A stretch of 35,783 nt of DNA from Gammaproteobacteria bacterium (GCA_029245905.1 JAQWOJ010000079.1:1-35783), one strand, 5' to 3'; shown: positions 19,297 through 32,362, numbered from the stretch's first letter. Notes: generated by a model not told the origin, from the sequence alone. A program made the numbers and translations.

Positions 19297-21204
19297 ATGG
19301 AACACCATAAACACTTTGACGTAATCGTGGTTGGCGGCGGTCACGCTGGCGCTGAGGCTGCGTTGGCTTCAGCCCGTCAGGGAGTTAGCACTTTACTAGT
19401 GACTCATAGTATTGAGACTTTAGGTCAGATGTCCTGTAACCCAGCAATTGGGGGTATCGGCAAGAGTCATTTGGTGAAAGAGATTGATGCGCTTGGCGGA
19501 GCGATGGGGCTGGCTATCGATCGAGCCGGGATCCAATTTAGAATTTTAAATGCGAGTAAGGGCCCTGCAGTTAGAGCTACACGAGCGCAGGCAGATAGGG
19601 TGCTTTATAAATCTGCCATCCGAGGTATTCTAGAAAGCCAAGACAACCTTACTCTATTTCAGCAGAGTGTTGATGATCTCGTGATAGAAGATGGCGAGGT
19701 TAAAGGTGTTACAACACAAATGGGGCTTACGATAAAAGCTCGAAAAGTTGTGTTAACTACAGGAACTTTCCTTGGTGGAAAAATTCACATTGGTATGGAA
19801 AGCAGTTCTGGTGGTCGTGCTGGAGATCCGCCGTCTCTTAAGCTGGCGCAAAGATTAAGGGAGCTGCCGTTTCGCGTAGATCGATTAAAAACTGGGACAC
19901 CACCGCGCATCGATGCAAGATCTGTAGATTTCTCTGTTATGGAAATACAAGAAGGTGATTATCCCTTGCCAGTCATGTCTTTTATTGGGTCTGTGGAGGA
20001 TCACCCTAAGCAAGTAAATTGCTATATTACCTACACAAATGAAGCTTGCCACGACGTAATAAAAAAAGGCCTCGATCGCTCCCCAATGTATACAGGCATT
20101 ATAGAGGGAACTGGGCCTCGATACTGCCCATCTATTGAAGATAAAGTCACGCGTTTTGCAGACAAAAGTTCTCACCAAATTTTTGTCGAACCGGAGGGAT
20201 TGGAAACACACGAACTCTACCCCAATGGAATATCTACAAGCTTACCTTATGACACGCAAGTAGAAATGGTCCAATTAATTAAAGGTTTCGAAAATGCTCA
20301 TATAATTAGGCCCGGTTACGCGATCGAATATGATTTTTTTGACCCTAGGGATTTAGGTTATTCGCTGGAAACTAAATTTATAAAAGGGCTTTATTTTGCT
20401 GGTCAAATTAATGGAACTACGGGCTATGAAGAAGCCGCTGCACAGGGTTTATTGGCAGGTTTAAATGCCGGTTTGGCGGTCCGCGGTATCGAAGCATGGT
20501 GTCCAAGGAGGGACCAGGCATATATCGGTGTGTTAGTTGACGATTTGATTACTCTTGGAACTAATGAGCCCTATAGAATGTTTACTTCGCGCGCGGAGTA
20601 CCGACTAACTCTTCGTGAGGACAATGCGGATTTGCGCCTCACAGAGATTGGTCACTCGCTCGGAATAATTAGCGAAAGACGTTGGGCTTTTTTTAACAAA
20701 AAAGTTGAAAGAATAGAAAAAGACTTAACCCAGCTCAGAAAAACGTGGATCCAACCGGGGTCAGAAGCCGCCTTACGAGTAAACACATTATTAGAAAAGC
20801 CAATCTCTAGGGAATACAATTTAGCTAACCTATTAGCGCGTCCTGGTGTTGAATATAGCGCACTTATGGCCGCCGCAAATGGTTTAAACCCAGCCCCGCT
20901 CTCGCATGCTCCGGAAGACCAAGCGTCAAAACAAGTGGAAATACAATTAAAGTATCAAGGTTATATTGATCGGCAAGCGCAAGAGATTGCAAAGTTAAAG
21001 AAACAAGAAAACACTGTTTTACCGGAAGATTTTAATTACCAAGAAATGCAAGGCCTTTCTAATGAGCTTAAGCAGAAGCTAAAATCGGTCAAGCCTAGGA
21101 ATATTGGGCGAGCGTCTCGGATTCCGGGTATGACACCCGCGGCTATTTCTTTGCTGTTGATTTACCTAAAGAAACAAAACGCCAGCGTCCGTGAAGCCGG
21201 GTAG
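19297..21204 (+). CDS. mnmG: tRNA uridine-5-carboxymethylaminomethyl modification enzyme MnmG
   Basis: MnmG is the FAD-dependent partner of MnmE in wobble-uridine modification. It has 635 residues (E. coli 629). The FAD-binding G-G-G-H-A-G-A-E is at 13-20. Family signatures include [15 protein letters not shown] (near 49), [17 protein letters not shown] near 368, and the C-terminal [16 protein letters not shown] helical domain. The start ATG 19297 gives the usual short N-terminus. rsmG starts 20 nt after the stop, so mnmG-rsmG are likely co-transcribed from the promoter at 19232-19259. Confidence 0.98.
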   Translation: MEHHKHFDVIVVGGGHAGAEAALASARQGVSTLLVTHSIETLGQMSCNPAIGGIGKSHLVKEIDALGGAMGLAIDRAGIQFRILNASKGPAVRATRAQADRVLYKSAIRGILESQDNLTLFQQSVDDLVIEDGEVKGVTTQMGLTIKARKVVLTTGTFLGGKIHIGMESSSGGRAGDPPSLKLAQRLRELPFRVDRLKTGTPPRIDARSVDFSVMEIQEGDYPLPVMSFIGSVEDHPKQVNCYITYTNEACHDVIKKGLDRSPMYTGIIEGTGPRYCPSIEDKVTRFADKSSHQIFVEPEGLETHELYPNGISTSLPYDTQVEMVQLIKGFENAHIIRPGYAIEYDFFDPRDLGYSLETKFIKGLYFAGQINGTTGYEEAAAQGLLAGLNAGLAVRGIEAWCPRRDQAYIGVLVDDLITLGTNEPYRMFTSRAEYRLTLREDNADLRLTEIGHSLGIISERRWAFFNKKVERIEKDLTQLRKTWIQPGSEAALRVNTLLEKPISREYNLANLLARPGVEYSALMAAANGLNPAPLSHAPEDQASKQVEIQLKYQGYIDRQAQEIAKLKKQENTVLPEDFNYQEMQGLSNELKQKLKSVKPRNIGRASRIPGMTPAAISLLLIYLKKQNASVREAG

Positions 21205-21224
21205 GCGCTAGTTACCAAAACAGT

Positions 21225-21860
21225 ATGAGGGAAGGTATTAGGCACACAATCACAGAAGGCCTTTCTAAGCTTAATCTAGCCTTCGCACCTTATCAAATTG
21301 ATCAATTAGAAAACTATCTCCTTTTGTTGCGAAAATGGAATCAAACTTTTAATTTAGTTGCACATACTAATAGCCAAGAATTAGCCACGCGCCATGTTTT
21401 AGACAGCCTCTCTATAAGTAAACATCTTGAAGGGGGTCATATCCTTGACCTCGGTTCTGGTGCTGGCTTGCCGGGGATCCCCTTAGCGATTTTTAATCCC
21501 GATATTAGATTTACGCTGCTTGATAGTAATGGAAAGAAAACACGTTTTTTGTCGCACGTAAAAACCGATGTGGGTATACAAAATATTGTTATAGAAAATA
21601 GTCGTGCTGAAAACTACCAATACAAAGATCAAATTGATATGGTGGTTTGCAGAGCATTTTCATCCCTTTCGGATATTGTTAAGAAAGCACAGCATTTGTT
21701 TTCACATGAGTGTAAAATTCTAGCGATGAAAGGTCGTTTTCCGAGTGATGAAATTAGTCATTTGCCGCCAGGGTTTAGGGTTGTCAATTCTCTCAAGCTT
21801 GAGGTACCGGGTACTAAGTCAGAGAGGCACCTCATCGAAATCGGCAGAGACGAGAGGTAG
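21225..21860 (+). CDS. rsmG: 16S rRNA m7G527 methyltransferase RsmG
   Basis: RsmG methylates N7 of G527 in 16S rRNA using SAM. It has 211 residues (E. coli 207). Conserved features are L-L-L-R-K-W-N-Q-T-F-N-L-V-A near residue 33, H-V-L-D-S-L near 61, and the SAM loop D-L-G-S-G-A-G-L-P-G-I-P (about 75-86). V-C-R-A-F follows near 139. It is placed between mnmG and parA, as in most Gammaproteobacteria. A 78-nt gap follows before parA. Start ATG 21225; the in-frame ATG fits the family beginning. Confidence 0.96.
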   Translation: MREGIRHTITEGLSKLNLAFAPYQIDQLENYLLLLRKWNQTFNLVAHTNSQELATRHVLDSLSISKHLEGGHILDLGSGAGLPGIPLAIFNPDIRFTLLDSNGKKTRFLSHVKTDVGIQNIVIENSRAENYQYKDQIDMVVCRAFSSLSDIVKKAQHLFSHECKILAMKGRFPSDEISHLPPGFRVVNSLKLEVPGTKSERHLIEIGRDER

Positions 21861-21938
21861 TGTTCTCAGTAAAAAAATGATGTTGGCTAGACCGTGTTTC
21901 AGTTTGATGGCCGAATCAATTAAATAATTGGATTTTTT

Positions 21939-22724
21939 GTGGGTAAAGTTCTAGCGATTGCTAACCAAAAGGGCGGAGTGGGAAAAACCACTACGTCAGT
22001 TAATCTGGCTGCTTCCTTGGCTGTTACCAGGAAAAAAGTTTTGTTAATCGATATGGATCCACAAGGCAATGCAACTACAGGTTCAGGGGTTGAAAAAACT
22101 GAACTCATCGCATCTGTTTACCATTTGCTCGTGGAGGATAAAGAGTTTAAAGAAGTCCTTGTTCAACAAGAGGCTGGCTATGATTTACTGCCGGCCAACG
22201 GTGATCTTGTTGCTGCGGAAGTGGAGTTAATGAGTGGGGTAGACCGGGAAATTAGATTACGGAAAATCATCGATCTAATCCGATCTTCATATGATTTCAT
22301 CGTGGTAGATTGTCCGCCATCTCTAAACATGCTTACCGTTAACGCCTTAGCCTCGGCTGATGGAGTCGTTATACCTATGCAGTGCGAGTACTATGCGCTA
22401 GAAGGGTTGTCAGCCTTGATGGACACCATAAAAGCAATCAGAGACAGTCTGAATCCAAAACTTAAAATCGAGGGCATTCTTCGTACTATGTATGATCCGC
22501 GCAGCAGGTTGACCAGCGAAGTTAATGGACAGCTTTTCAATTACTTTAGGGATGCGGTTTATCGAACAGTTGTGCCGAGAAATATAAGGTTGGCTGAAGC
22601 TCCTAGTTATGGGAAACCAATCATTAAATATGACAAACAATCTCGAGGTGCGATTGCATACCTAGCGTTGGCTGGAGAGCTGTTAAGGCGGAACGACGAA
22701 GCTGCTGCCATTGTTTCGAACTAG
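21939..22724 (+). CDS. parA: Chromosome partition ATPase ParA (Soj)
   Basis: ParA is the Walker-type ATPase that binds nucleoid DNA and moves ParB-parS complexes apart. The 261 residues open with M-G-K-V-L-A-I-A-N-Q then the deviant Walker A K11-G-G-V-G-K16-T-T. Walker A' D-M-D-P-Q-G-N-A-T (near 38), the V-D-C-P-P-S motif (near 123) and P-R-N-I-R-L-A-E-A-P-S-Y-G-K-P are present. The start is GTG 21939 with only a weak T-T-G-G-A upstream. parB follows after about 24 nt. Both act on the parS sites found in recF. Confidence 0.97.
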   Translation: MGKVLAIANQKGGVGKTTTSVNLAASLAVTRKKVLLIDMDPQGNATTGSGVEKTELIASVYHLLVEDKEFKEVLVQQEAGYDLLPANGDLVAAEVELMSGVDREIRLRKIIDLIRSSYDFIVVDCPPSLNMLTVNALASADGVVIPMQCEYYALEGLSALMDTIKAIRDSLNPKLKIEGILRTMYDPRSRLTSEVNGQLFNYFRDAVYRTVVPRNIRLAEAPSYGKPIIKYDKQSRGAIAYLALAGELLRRNDEAAAIVSN

Positions 22725-22748
22725 AACTAGAACCCCAGGTGGGAAATG

Positions 22749-23648
22749 ATGGAAAAGAAGAAGTTAGGCAAAGGACTCAGCGCCCTTTTATCAGGAGGAA
22801 AAACACAAACGGTTACTAGTTTATTAACGCCGCTTCAGTCTGCTGGGCAACCAAACCAAAAACCCGCTGCCCGCGACAGTGAACTCAAAAACATACCTAT
22901 TGATCTTATTCAGCGGGGGAAGTACCAGCCCAGAACGGATATGCATCCAGAGGCGCTTGAAGAGCTAGCAGCGTCGATTAAGGCTCAGGGAGTTATGCAG
23001 CCAATAGTCATCCGCCCGATATCTTCAGAAAAATATGAAATCATTGCGGGTGAGCGGCGTTGGAGAGCGAGTCAGATGGCTGGCCTCGAGGATATACCAG
23101 CAATTATTAAGTCTGTTGGGGATGAAGCGGCAATTGCTATGTCGCTAATTGAAAATATTCAACGAGAAAACCTCAATCCCATTGAAGAGGCAATGGCTTT
23201 GAAGCGCCTCCAGGATGAATTTCGGCTCACCCAGCAAGAAGTTGCCGATGCTGTAGGAAAGTCTCGGGCAGCAGTAACAAATCTTATGCGTCTCATGAAT
23301 TTGCATATCGATGTGCAGGATATGTTGATTAAAGGACAGATTGAAATGGGTCACGCTAGGGCTCTTCTGTCGCTGCCAGACCTTAACCAAATCAATGCCG
23401 CGAAGATAGTGGCTAAGCGAGAGCTTTCTGTCCGCCAGACAGAGTCATTCGTTCGAAGGGAGGCTGAACAAAAAACCACAGAGTTTAAGAAACCAATCGA
23501 TGCAGATATAAAAACCCTAGAGGAAACGCTTGCAGAAAAGCTTGGCGCTAGCGTTCTTATCCAGCATACAGCGAAGGGAAAAGGCCGTGTAGTTTTAAAA
23601 TATAATAGTTTAGATGAGTTGGATGGTATCTTGTCTCATATCAAGTAA
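22749..23648 (+). CDS. parB: Chromosome partition protein ParB (Spo0J)
   Basis: ParB is the CTP-dependent clamp that loads at parS and spreads. The start chosen is ATG 22749 (299 residues), which sits 6 nt after an A-G-G-T-G-G Shine-Dalgarno; the adjacent ATG 22746 is only 3 nt away. Order: K-K-L-G-K-G-L-S-A-L-L N-terminus (ParA-contact region), the ParB/sulfiredoxin domain with Q-P-R near 60 and G-E-R-R-W-R-A near 102, E-N-I-Q-R-E-N-L-N-P-I-E-E-A, a helix-turn-helix (L-T-Q-Q-E-V-A-D-A-V-G-K-S-R-A-A-V near 165), and a C-terminal dimerisation region. Full length. Confidence 0.97.
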   Translation: MEKKKLGKGLSALLSGGKTQTVTSLLTPLQSAGQPNQKPAARDSELKNIPIDLIQRGKYQPRTDMHPEALEELAASIKAQGVMQPIVIRPISSEKYEIIAGERRWRASQMAGLEDIPAIIKSVGDEAAIAMSLIENIQRENLNPIEEAMALKRLQDEFRLTQQEVADAVGKSRAAVTNLMRLMNLHIDVQDMLIKGQIEMGHARALLSLPDLNQINAAKIVAKRELSVRQTESFVRREAEQKTTEFKKPIDADIKTLEETLAEKLGASVLIQHTAKGKGRVVLKYNSLDELDGILSHIK

Positions 23649-23722
23649 ATTACTCTGGTGTTAATAAAAGCTACTGCAAGATTTAAACCTCTGTGAGTTT
23701 TTCAATTGTTAGAAAAGTGCGG

Positions 23723-23751
23723 TTGATACTGCCTTGTAAAGCCCCTATAAT
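23723..23751 (+). promoter_or_regulatory. Near-consensus sigma-70 promoter of the atp operon
   Basis: TTGATA (23723-23728) and a perfect TATAAT (23746-23751) are separated by exactly 17 bp. Transcription would begin near 23758, leaving a leader of roughly 84 nt before atpI. This is the strongest promoter seen in the window and fits a highly expressed operon. Confidence 0.85.
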
Positions 23752-23841
23752 GCGCGAGCTTTTAAGACAGCTATGACAAAAATTTTACTCTTTCGAGAGG
23801 CTTTCTCTCTAGGGAAGAGGTCAATTTAAAAGGCGGAGCTT

Positions 23842-24234
23842 GTGACGAACTTAAGGCCACCGCCAGTCTACAAAGTCATAGCGGCACAATTTGTCGCGAC
23901 AGGTCTTTTGGCGTTAGCGTCACTGTTGTTGATCGGTAAAGTTGTAGCGTATTCTGTTTTTTTGGGAGGCGTAATAAGCGCCTTACCAAATAGCTATTTT
24001 GTTATACAAGCGTTCAGGTTTCAGGGCGCTAGGAACGCTGATAGGGTTGTAAAAAGTTTTATCCGAGGCGAGCTTGGGAAAATTGGTATTACCATCACGC
24101 TTTTCGCTTTGAGCTTCACTTTAATTACTAACCTGAGCGAAATCGCGTTGATACTTGGATTTATAGTGGTCCAGTTTGCCGGAGTGGTAATGTCCGGTTT
24201 GGTAAGCTACAGTTCAAGAGGCAACAACGCCTAA
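23842..24234 (+). CDS. atpI: ATP synthase assembly protein AtpI
   Basis: AtpI is a small inner-membrane protein that aids assembly of the c-ring. The 130 residues contain four hydrophobic segments (about 12-34, 36-55, 78-97, 100-120) with the family's L-G-G-x-I-x-x-L-P-N-x-Y-F near residue 45. Start is GTG 23842 after a strong A-G-G-C-G-G-A-G. It is the first gene of the atp operon. Family sequence conservation is low, so identification rests on position as well as the visible motif. Confidence 0.92.
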   Translation: MTNLRPPPVYKVIAAQFVATGLLALASLLLIGKVVAYSVFLGGVISALPNSYFVIQAFRFQGARNADRVVKSFIRGELGKIGITITLFALSFTLITNLSEIALILGFIVVQFAGVVMSGLVSYSSRGNNA

Positions 24235-24259
24235 ATTTTTTAAAAAGAGTTAGAGCTAA

Positions 24260-25429
<1,170 letters not shown>

Positions 25430-25458
25430 TTTAGCAAACTCACGCAGAGGAAAACGCT

Positions 25459-25929
25459 GTGAATATAAATGCAACCTTTTTAGGCCAAATGATAGCAATG
25501 GCCTTCTTTGTTTGGTTTTGTTCCAAATATGTCTGGCCGCCTTTTATCGCGATAATGGAAGAACGAAGAAAGAAGATTGCCGATGGTTTAGAGGCTGCCG
25601 CCCGCTCTGAAAAGGATTTGGAGCTCGCTCAGGTAAAATCGGCGGAGAAGCTGAATGAGGCCAAGTCAGGCGCTGCCGCGATTATAGACCAGGCTAACAA
25701 ACGCGCGGCTCAGATAGTTGACGAAGCAAAAGAGCAAGCGCGTGAAGAAGGTCAGCGAATTATCGCAGGCGCGAACGCAGAGATTGAGCAAGAAGTTAAT
25801 CGAGCAAAAGAAGCACTGAGATCACAAGTTTCTGCGATCGCGGTCGCGGGCGCAGAAAAGATACTCGAGGGCTCTGTGGACCAAGCGGCGAATGAAGAGA
25901 TGTTAAGCAAACTGGCCGCTGAACTTTAA
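25459..25929 (+). CDS. atpF: F1Fo ATP synthase subunit b
   Basis: Subunit b is the peripheral stalk: one membrane helix (about 5-27) and a long charged coiled helix. The 156 residues match E. coli exactly in length. [11 protein letters not shown] and W-P-P-F-I near residue 26 are family signatures, followed by long Ala/Glu/Lys-rich heptads to the C-terminus. Start is GTG 25459 with A-G-A-G-G 8 nt upstream. Confidence 0.97.
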   Translation: MNINATFLGQMIAMAFFVWFCSKYVWPPFIAIMEERRKKIADGLEAAARSEKDLELAQVKSAEKLNEAKSGAAAIIDQANKRAAQIVDEAKEQAREEGQRIIAGANAEIEQEVNRAKEALRSQVSAIAVAGAEKILEGSVDQAANEEMLSKLAAEL

Positions 25930-25947
25930 ATTACAAATAAGATAAAT

Positions 25948-26484
25948 ATGGCTGAGACAACTACACTTGCAAGACCCTATGCTAGAGCAGCTTTTGAGGT
26001 CGCTCTTCAAGATAAAGATCTTGAAACATGGTCGAGGACGCTTGCCTTGGCTGCAGCCATAACAGGCCAGCCGACCGTTAATTCTGTGCTGAGAGATCCG
26101 TCTCTCTCCTCTGCCCAAATCGCAGATTCGTTTATCGGAGTTTGCGAAGACGATATACAAGGGAAGGGGCGAAACTTTATTCGTTTGTTAGCAGAGAATA
26201 AGAGGCTGCTTTTACTGTCGGACATTGCAGAGATATATGAAGCGTTGAAGGCTGATCAGCAGCGCTCTGTTGATGTAGAACTGACGACAGCTTTTGAAAT
26301 TAGTCCGGAGGCCTCTGAAAGTTTGGGGGCTGCATTGAGGGCGCGTCTTGAAAGAGATATAAACTTGGCGACAAAAGTTGACCAAGCGCTCATTGGCGGA
26401 GCGATCATTCGCACTGGAGATATGGTTATCGATAGCTCGGTGCGAGGCAAGCTAACTAAATTAGTTGAATCAATTAATTCCTGA
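25948..26484 (+). CDS. atpH: F1Fo ATP synthase subunit delta
   Basis: Delta caps F1 and joins it to the b dimer. The 178 residues begin M-A-E-T-T-T-L-A-R-P-Y-A-R-A-A-F, the family signature. N-F-I-R-L-L-A-E-N-K-R-L near residue 76 and the C-terminal G-G-A-I-I-R-x-G-D-x-V-I-D-x-S-V-R-G-K-L are present. It is full length, 18 nt after atpF. Confidence 0.97.
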   Translation: MAETTTLARPYARAAFEVALQDKDLETWSRTLALAAAITGQPTVNSVLRDPSLSSAQIADSFIGVCEDDIQGKGRNFIRLLAENKRLLLLSDIAEIYEALKADQQRSVDVELTTAFEISPEASESLGAALRARLERDINLATKVDQALIGGAIIRTGDMVIDSSVRGKLTKLVESINS

Positions 26485-26509
26485 TTGGATCAGGAAATAG
26501 GACTTTAAG

Positions 26510-28054
26510 ATGCAACAACTGAATCCATCTGAAATCAGTGAAATTATAAAGCAGCGCATTGACAGCTTAGATGTGTCTGTTCAAGCAAAGAACGAAGGCA
26601 CCATCGTCAGCGTAATGGACGGCATTATCCGTATCCATGGCCTAGCGGATGTGATGTATGGGGAGATGATCGAGTTTGAGGGCGGGATCTATGGAATGGC
26701 TCTTAACCTTGAAAGAGACTCAGTCGGCGCGGTCGTCCTGGGAGATTACCTTCAGCTTAAAGAAGGTCAGACTTGCAAATGTACAGGTAGAATCCTAGAG
26801 GTACCGATTGGGCCTGAGCTAGAGGGCCGCGTGGTGGACGCTTTAGGTAAGCCCATTGACGGCAAGGGTCCAATTGAGGCTAAGCTCACCGATGCAATAG
26901 AAAAAGTTGCCCCTGGGGTAATTGCTCGTCAGTCAGTTTCACAACCAGTTCAGACCGGATTGAAGTCCATTGACTCAATGACTCCTATTGGCCGCGGCCA
27001 GAGAGAGCTAATTATTGGAGACCGAGAGCTCGGAAAGACAGCAGTAGCGATAGACACGATCATTAACCAGAAAGGCAAGGGGGTTAAGTGTGTTTACGTA
27101 GCGGTAGGTCAGAAGGCGAGCTCTATATCTAACGTTGTGCAAAAATTAGAAGAGCACGGCGCTATGGAGTATACCGTCGTGGTGGCTGCGTCAGCGTCAG
27201 ACCCTGCTTCGATGCAGTTTATAGCCCCCTACTCTGGGTGCTCCATGGGAGAATATTATCGAGACAGAGGCGAAGACGCGCTAATTATCTATGATGATTT
27301 GACGAAGCAAGCTTGGGCCTACCGCCAAATTTCCTTGTTGCTACGAAGGCCGCCCGGCCGGGAAGCTTATCCGGGCGACGTATTTTATTTACACTCCCGT
27401 CTTTTGGAGCGCGCAGCCAGAGTAAGCGCTGACTACGTTGAGAAATTCACAGAAGGAAAAGTTAAGGGTAAAACCGGCTCCCTTACCGCCTTGCCAATAA
27501 TTGAGACACAGGCTGGCGATATCTCAGCGTTTGTGCCAACTAACGTGATTTCAATCACCGATGGCCAGATTTTTTTAGAGACTGACTTGTTTAACTCTGG
27601 CATTCGTCCAGCAATGAATCCTGGCGTTTCGGTTTCTCGGGTAGGCGGTGCGGCTCAGACAAAGATTATCAAAAAGTTGGGTGGTGGTATTCGGATTGCG
27701 TTGGCCCAGTATCGAGAACTTGCCGCGTTCGCCGCTTTTGCCTCTGATCTAGATGATGCGACAAGAGCTCAACTAGAACACGGTCAGCGGGTTACCGAAT
27801 TAATGAAGCAGAAGCAGTACTCGCCTCTCTCCATCGCCGAAATGGGGGTCTCGCTTTTTGCCGCTAACGAAGGCTTCCTCGAAGATGTGGACCTTAACAA
27901 GGTGCTGGATTTTGAGGCGGCGCTCTTAGCCTACATGAACAGTGAGCACGGAGATCTATTAGGCAAGATAAATGAAACAGGTGATTATGGCGACGACATT
28001 GAATCACAGTTTAGGTCTGCTCTAGAAAAGTTTAAATCAACTCAAACCTGGTAA
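26510..28054 (+). CDS. atpA: F1Fo ATP synthase subunit alpha
   Basis: This is the non-catalytic nucleotide-binding F1 subunit, 514 residues (E. coli 513). The overall sequence is highly conserved: [12 protein letters not shown], the arginine finger in [10 protein letters not shown], and the C-terminal F-K-S-T-Q-T-W. The P-loop reads G170-D-R-E173-L174-G-K-T instead of the near-invariant G-D-R-Q-T-G-K-T. The GxxxxGKT frame is kept, so nucleotide binding is probably retained. No frameshift is evident around it. Confidence 0.98.
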   Translation: MQQLNPSEISEIIKQRIDSLDVSVQAKNEGTIVSVMDGIIRIHGLADVMYGEMIEFEGGIYGMALNLERDSVGAVVLGDYLQLKEGQTCKCTGRILEVPIGPELEGRVVDALGKPIDGKGPIEAKLTDAIEKVAPGVIARQSVSQPVQTGLKSIDSMTPIGRGQRELIIGDRELGKTAVAIDTIINQKGKGVKCVYVAVGQKASSISNVVQKLEEHGAMEYTVVVAASASDPASMQFIAPYSGCSMGEYYRDRGEDALIIYDDLTKQAWAYRQISLLLRRPPGREAYPGDVFYLHSRLLERAARVSADYVEKFTEGKVKGKTGSLTALPIIETQAGDISAFVPTNVISITDGQIFLETDLFNSGIRPAMNPGVSVSRVGGAAQTKIIKKLGGGIRIALAQYRELAAFAAFASDLDDATRAQLEHGQRVTELMKQKQYSPLSIAEMGVSLFAANEGFLEDVDLNKVLDFEAALLAYMNSEHGDLLGKINETGDYGDDIESQFRSALEKFKSTQTW

Positions 28055-28124
28055 GGTGCCGCATACAACTTTTTAATATATCCTAAAGAATTGTGGAATA
28101 TAGCTTAGAGGCAAAAAGAATATA

Positions 28125-28985
28125 ATGGCCAGCGGAAAAGAAATACGCACTAAGATCGCGAGTATTAATAATACTCAGAAGATCACTAAAGCTATGGAAA
28201 TGGTTTCCGCTAGTAAGATGCGTAAGGTCCAAGACAGGATGAAACTTGGAAAGCCTTATGCCCATCGTATCCGGTCTGTCATCGGACATATCGCAAACTC
28301 AACGTCTGAATATCGTCACCCTTATTTTGATACACGAGAAATAAAGCGTGTTGGCTACATCGTAGTTTCGACCGATCGTGGTCTTTGTGGCGGATTAAAC
28401 ATCAACGCATTTAAGGCTACGGTCTCATCAATGAAAACATGGGCAGATAAAAACGTTGAGATCGATATTTGCACTATAGGCGCAAGAGCAGCGACCTTCT
28501 TTAATAATTTCGGTGGCAGCGTTGTAGCGGCCGTCCGCGATATTGGGGACGCGCCGGAAGTAGCAGATATTATCGGGGCAGTAAAAACAATGTTAGATAA
28601 ATTTGACGATGGTGACATCGATCAGCTGATGATTGTTAGTAACGATTTTGTGAATACTATGACGCATCAGCCAACGGTTAACCAGCTGCTTCCGCTTCTT
28701 CCTTCTGACGAGGAAGAACTTCAGCACCATTGGGATTATTTGTATGAACCAGACGCACAAGAATTACTAGATGGTTTGCTCCTCCGCTTTATTGAGTCGC
28801 AGGTCTATCAAGCTGTGGTTGAGAACAATGCTTGTGAACAAGCAGCAAGAATGATTGCAATGAAGAGCGCGTCAGATAACGCTAGTGATTTGATTGAAGA
28901 ACTAGGACTCGCTTACAACAAAGCTCGTCAAGCTGCTATTACTCAGGAGCTATCAGAAATAGCCGGTGGGGCAGCAGCCGTTTAG
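28125..28985 (+). CDS. atpG: F1Fo ATP synthase subunit gamma
   Basis: Gamma is the central rotor shaft. It has 286 residues (E. coli 287). [23 protein letters not shown] at the N-terminus, [11 protein letters not shown] near residue 82, and the C-terminal [14 protein letters not shown] helix are all typical. A G-A-G-G-C lies about 12 nt upstream of ATG 28125. The 70-nt gap from atpA is the longest inside the F1 gene group. Confidence 0.97.
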   Translation: MASGKEIRTKIASINNTQKITKAMEMVSASKMRKVQDRMKLGKPYAHRIRSVIGHIANSTSEYRHPYFDTREIKRVGYIVVSTDRGLCGGLNINAFKATVSSMKTWADKNVEIDICTIGARAATFFNNFGGSVVAAVRDIGDAPEVADIIGAVKTMLDKFDDGDIDQLMIVSNDFVNTMTHQPTVNQLLPLLPSDEEELQHHWDYLYEPDAQELLDGLLLRFIESQVYQAVVENNACEQAARMIAMKSASDNASDLIEELGLAYNKARQAAITQELSEIAGGAAAV

Positions 28986-29007
28986 ATTGTAAAACTTTTA
29001 TTCATAA

Positions 29008-30435
<1,428 letters not shown>

Positions 30436-30466
30436 ATTTCAGAGAAGCACCGAGAGGCGACCACAC

Positions 30467-30880
30467 ATGGACACAAAAATGCATTGCGATATAGTATCCG
30501 CGGAAGAAAGCATTTTCTCGGGAAACGTAGAGATGGTCATTGCGGCAGGCTCACTTGGTGACCTCGGTATTAGTTTTGGCCACGCACCACTATTGACTGC
30601 TCTAATCCCTGGACCGGTTCGATTGATAAAAGATGGTGGTGACGAAGAAGTATTCTATGTCTCGGGCGGCTTCCTCGAAGTTCAACGAGATACGGTTACC
30701 CTGCTTGCCGATACCGCCCTGAGGGCTGCCGATGTAGATGAGGCGGCGGCAGCAAAAGCGGTGGAAGATGCCGAGAATGCCATCGCGAATCAAGGTGCAG
30801 ACTTTGAATATGGCGCCGCCGCCGCGCAGTTAGCGGAAGCGGTTGCACAATTGCGTGCTCTGAAACAAATTAAGAAATAG
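30467..30880 (+). CDS. atpC: F1Fo ATP synthase subunit epsilon
   Basis: Epsilon is the rotor subunit that inhibits ATP hydrolysis. The 137 residues have the N-terminal beta-sandwich ([26 protein letters not shown] near residue 30, and S-G-G-F-L-E-V) and an Ala-rich helical C-terminal hairpin. ATG 30467 is 14 nt after G-A-G-A-G-G; ATG 30479 is a possible alternative. It is the last gene of the operon and is followed by an intrinsic terminator. Confidence 0.96.
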   Translation: MDTKMHCDIVSAEESIFSGNVEMVIAAGSLGDLGISFGHAPLLTALIPGPVRLIKDGGDEEVFYVSGGFLEVQRDTVTLLADTALRAADVDEAAAAKAVEDAENAIANQGADFEYGAAAAQLAEAVAQLRALKQIKK

Positions 30881-30900
30881 ATTGTAATCAAGTAGGTAAG

Positions 30901-30929
30901 AAAAGGTAGCACTTGCTACCTTTTTTTTT
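30901..30929 (+). terminator. Rho-independent terminator of the atp operon
   Basis: A perfect 7-bp stem, GGTAGCA / TGCTACC with a 2-nt loop (30905-30920), is followed by nine Ts (30921-30929). Upstream As can extend the stem by pairing with the T-run, so it may also act on the opposite strand. Confidence 0.95.
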
Positions 30930-30971
30930 GATACTCTTTTCTAAACAACTTAAGATAGGTAGGTGAGGCAT

Positions 30972-32357
30972 ATGGAGGTGGTTATTCTGGCGGCCGGAAA
31001 AGGCACCAGAATGTTTTCAAAAAAACCGAAGGTGCTGCACACGATTGCTGGCACGCCTTTAATCGGGCACGTTTTAGAGAGCGCCTTGATGCTGGCCGCC
31101 CAAAAAATCCACATTGTCGTTGGCTACGGTTCTGATCAAATCTATACTTATTTTAAGGAAAATAGACCACAACAAAACGTCATTTGGTCTGTTCAAGATG
31201 AACAACTTGGAACCGGGCACGCCGTCCAACAGGCTTGCCCAAATATCGACCATGATGCAACCAATAATCAAGTGCTTATCCTATATGGTGACGTGCCCTT
31301 AATTAGGCCCGAAACCTTGGCTTCTTTGTTATCCGATGCGGACGACAAAACAGTCTCGCTGCTTACACTAATTACCACAAAGAATAGGGGCTTAGGGCGA
31401 ATACTCAGAAACGATTCTGATGAGGTGATCGCCATAATAGAGGAGAAAGACGCTACTGACGCACAAAAGAAGATTACTGAAGTAAATAGTGGCATTATGG
31501 CTGTACCAGCATCGTTGCTAGAGCCCTTTCTACGGCGTATCGAAAACAAAAACAAGCAGTCAGAGTACTACTTGACTGACATAATTGAACTTGCTGTAGC
31601 GGATGGCTATAAAATTAATGCACTAACGATCGATGACGAAATAGAAGTTCAAGGGATTAACGATAAAACTCAATTGGCACTGTTGGAGCGTCATTATCAG
31701 ATGGAAACTGTAGATAGATTGGCAGAAGAAGGGGTAACTCTAAGAGACCCAAGAAGGGTCGATGTTCGAGGCGAACTTATTTGTGGAGAGGATGTTGTTA
31801 TTGACGCGAATGTCCTTTTTGAGGGATCGGTTACCCTGGGGAATAATGTGATAATAGGCCCTAATGTATCAATAAAAGACTCAACGATAGGTCCAGACAC
31901 AAAAATTCTATCTGGCACTATAATCGAAAACTCAAAAGTAGGGAGTGAAACAATTATTGGTCCTTACGCAAGACTTAGACCTGGCACTATTTTGAAAAAT
32001 AAAGTTAAAGTTGGGAACTTTGTTGAAACGAAGAAAGTTGTAATAGGCGAAGGATCAAAAGCAAGCCATCTAGCCTATATTGGTGACGCCGAAATTGGAG
32101 AGAATTGTAATATAGGGGCGGGTACCATATTTTGTAATTATGATGGAGCAACTAAGCATAAAACTATCCTGGGGGATAATGTCTTTATCGGGTCGAACAG
32201 CACCCTCGTAGCGCCGGTGACCCTCTCGGATAATGCTTTCGTAGCAGCCGGATCCACAGTTACTGTCGAAGTTCCTGAAGGAAGCCTGGCTGTAAGTCGG
32301 GTTAAGCAGAGAAACATTAGTGGGTGGAAGAGGCCTAAAAAGCCATCTGGTGGCTAA
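30972..32357 (+). CDS. glmU: Bifunctional UDP-N-acetylglucosamine pyrophosphorylase / glucosamine-1-phosphate N-acetyltransferase
   Basis: GlmU acetylates glucosamine-1-phosphate and uridylates it to UDP-GlcNAc, the precursor of peptidoglycan and LPS. ATG 30972 gives 461 residues beginning M-E-V-V-I-L-A-A-G-K-G-T-R-M; a GTG at 30963 would add three residues, but A-G-G-T-G-A-G-G is well placed for the ATG. The N-terminal pyrophosphorylase part (K-P-K-V-L-H; G-T-G-H-A-V) is followed from about 250 by left-handed beta-helix hexapeptide repeats. R-L-R-P-G and N-Y-D-G mark the acetyltransferase site. glmS follows after 5 nt. Confidence 0.97.
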   Translation: MEVVILAAGKGTRMFSKKPKVLHTIAGTPLIGHVLESALMLAAQKIHIVVGYGSDQIYTYFKENRPQQNVIWSVQDEQLGTGHAVQQACPNIDHDATNNQVLILYGDVPLIRPETLASLLSDADDKTVSLLTLITTKNRGLGRILRNDSDEVIAIIEEKDATDAQKKITEVNSGIMAVPASLLEPFLRRIENKNKQSEYYLTDIIELAVADGYKINALTIDDEIEVQGINDKTQLALLERHYQMETVDRLAEEGVTLRDPRRVDVRGELICGEDVVIDANVLFEGSVTLGNNVIIGPNVSIKDSTIGPDTKILSGTIIENSKVGSETIIGPYARLRPGTILKNKVKVGNFVETKKVVIGEGSKASHLAYIGDAEIGENCNIGAGTIFCNYDGATKHKTILGDNVFIGSNSTLVAPVTLSDNAFVAAGSTVTVEVPEGSLAVSRVKQRNISGWKRPKKPSGG

Positions 32358-32362
32358 CCATT

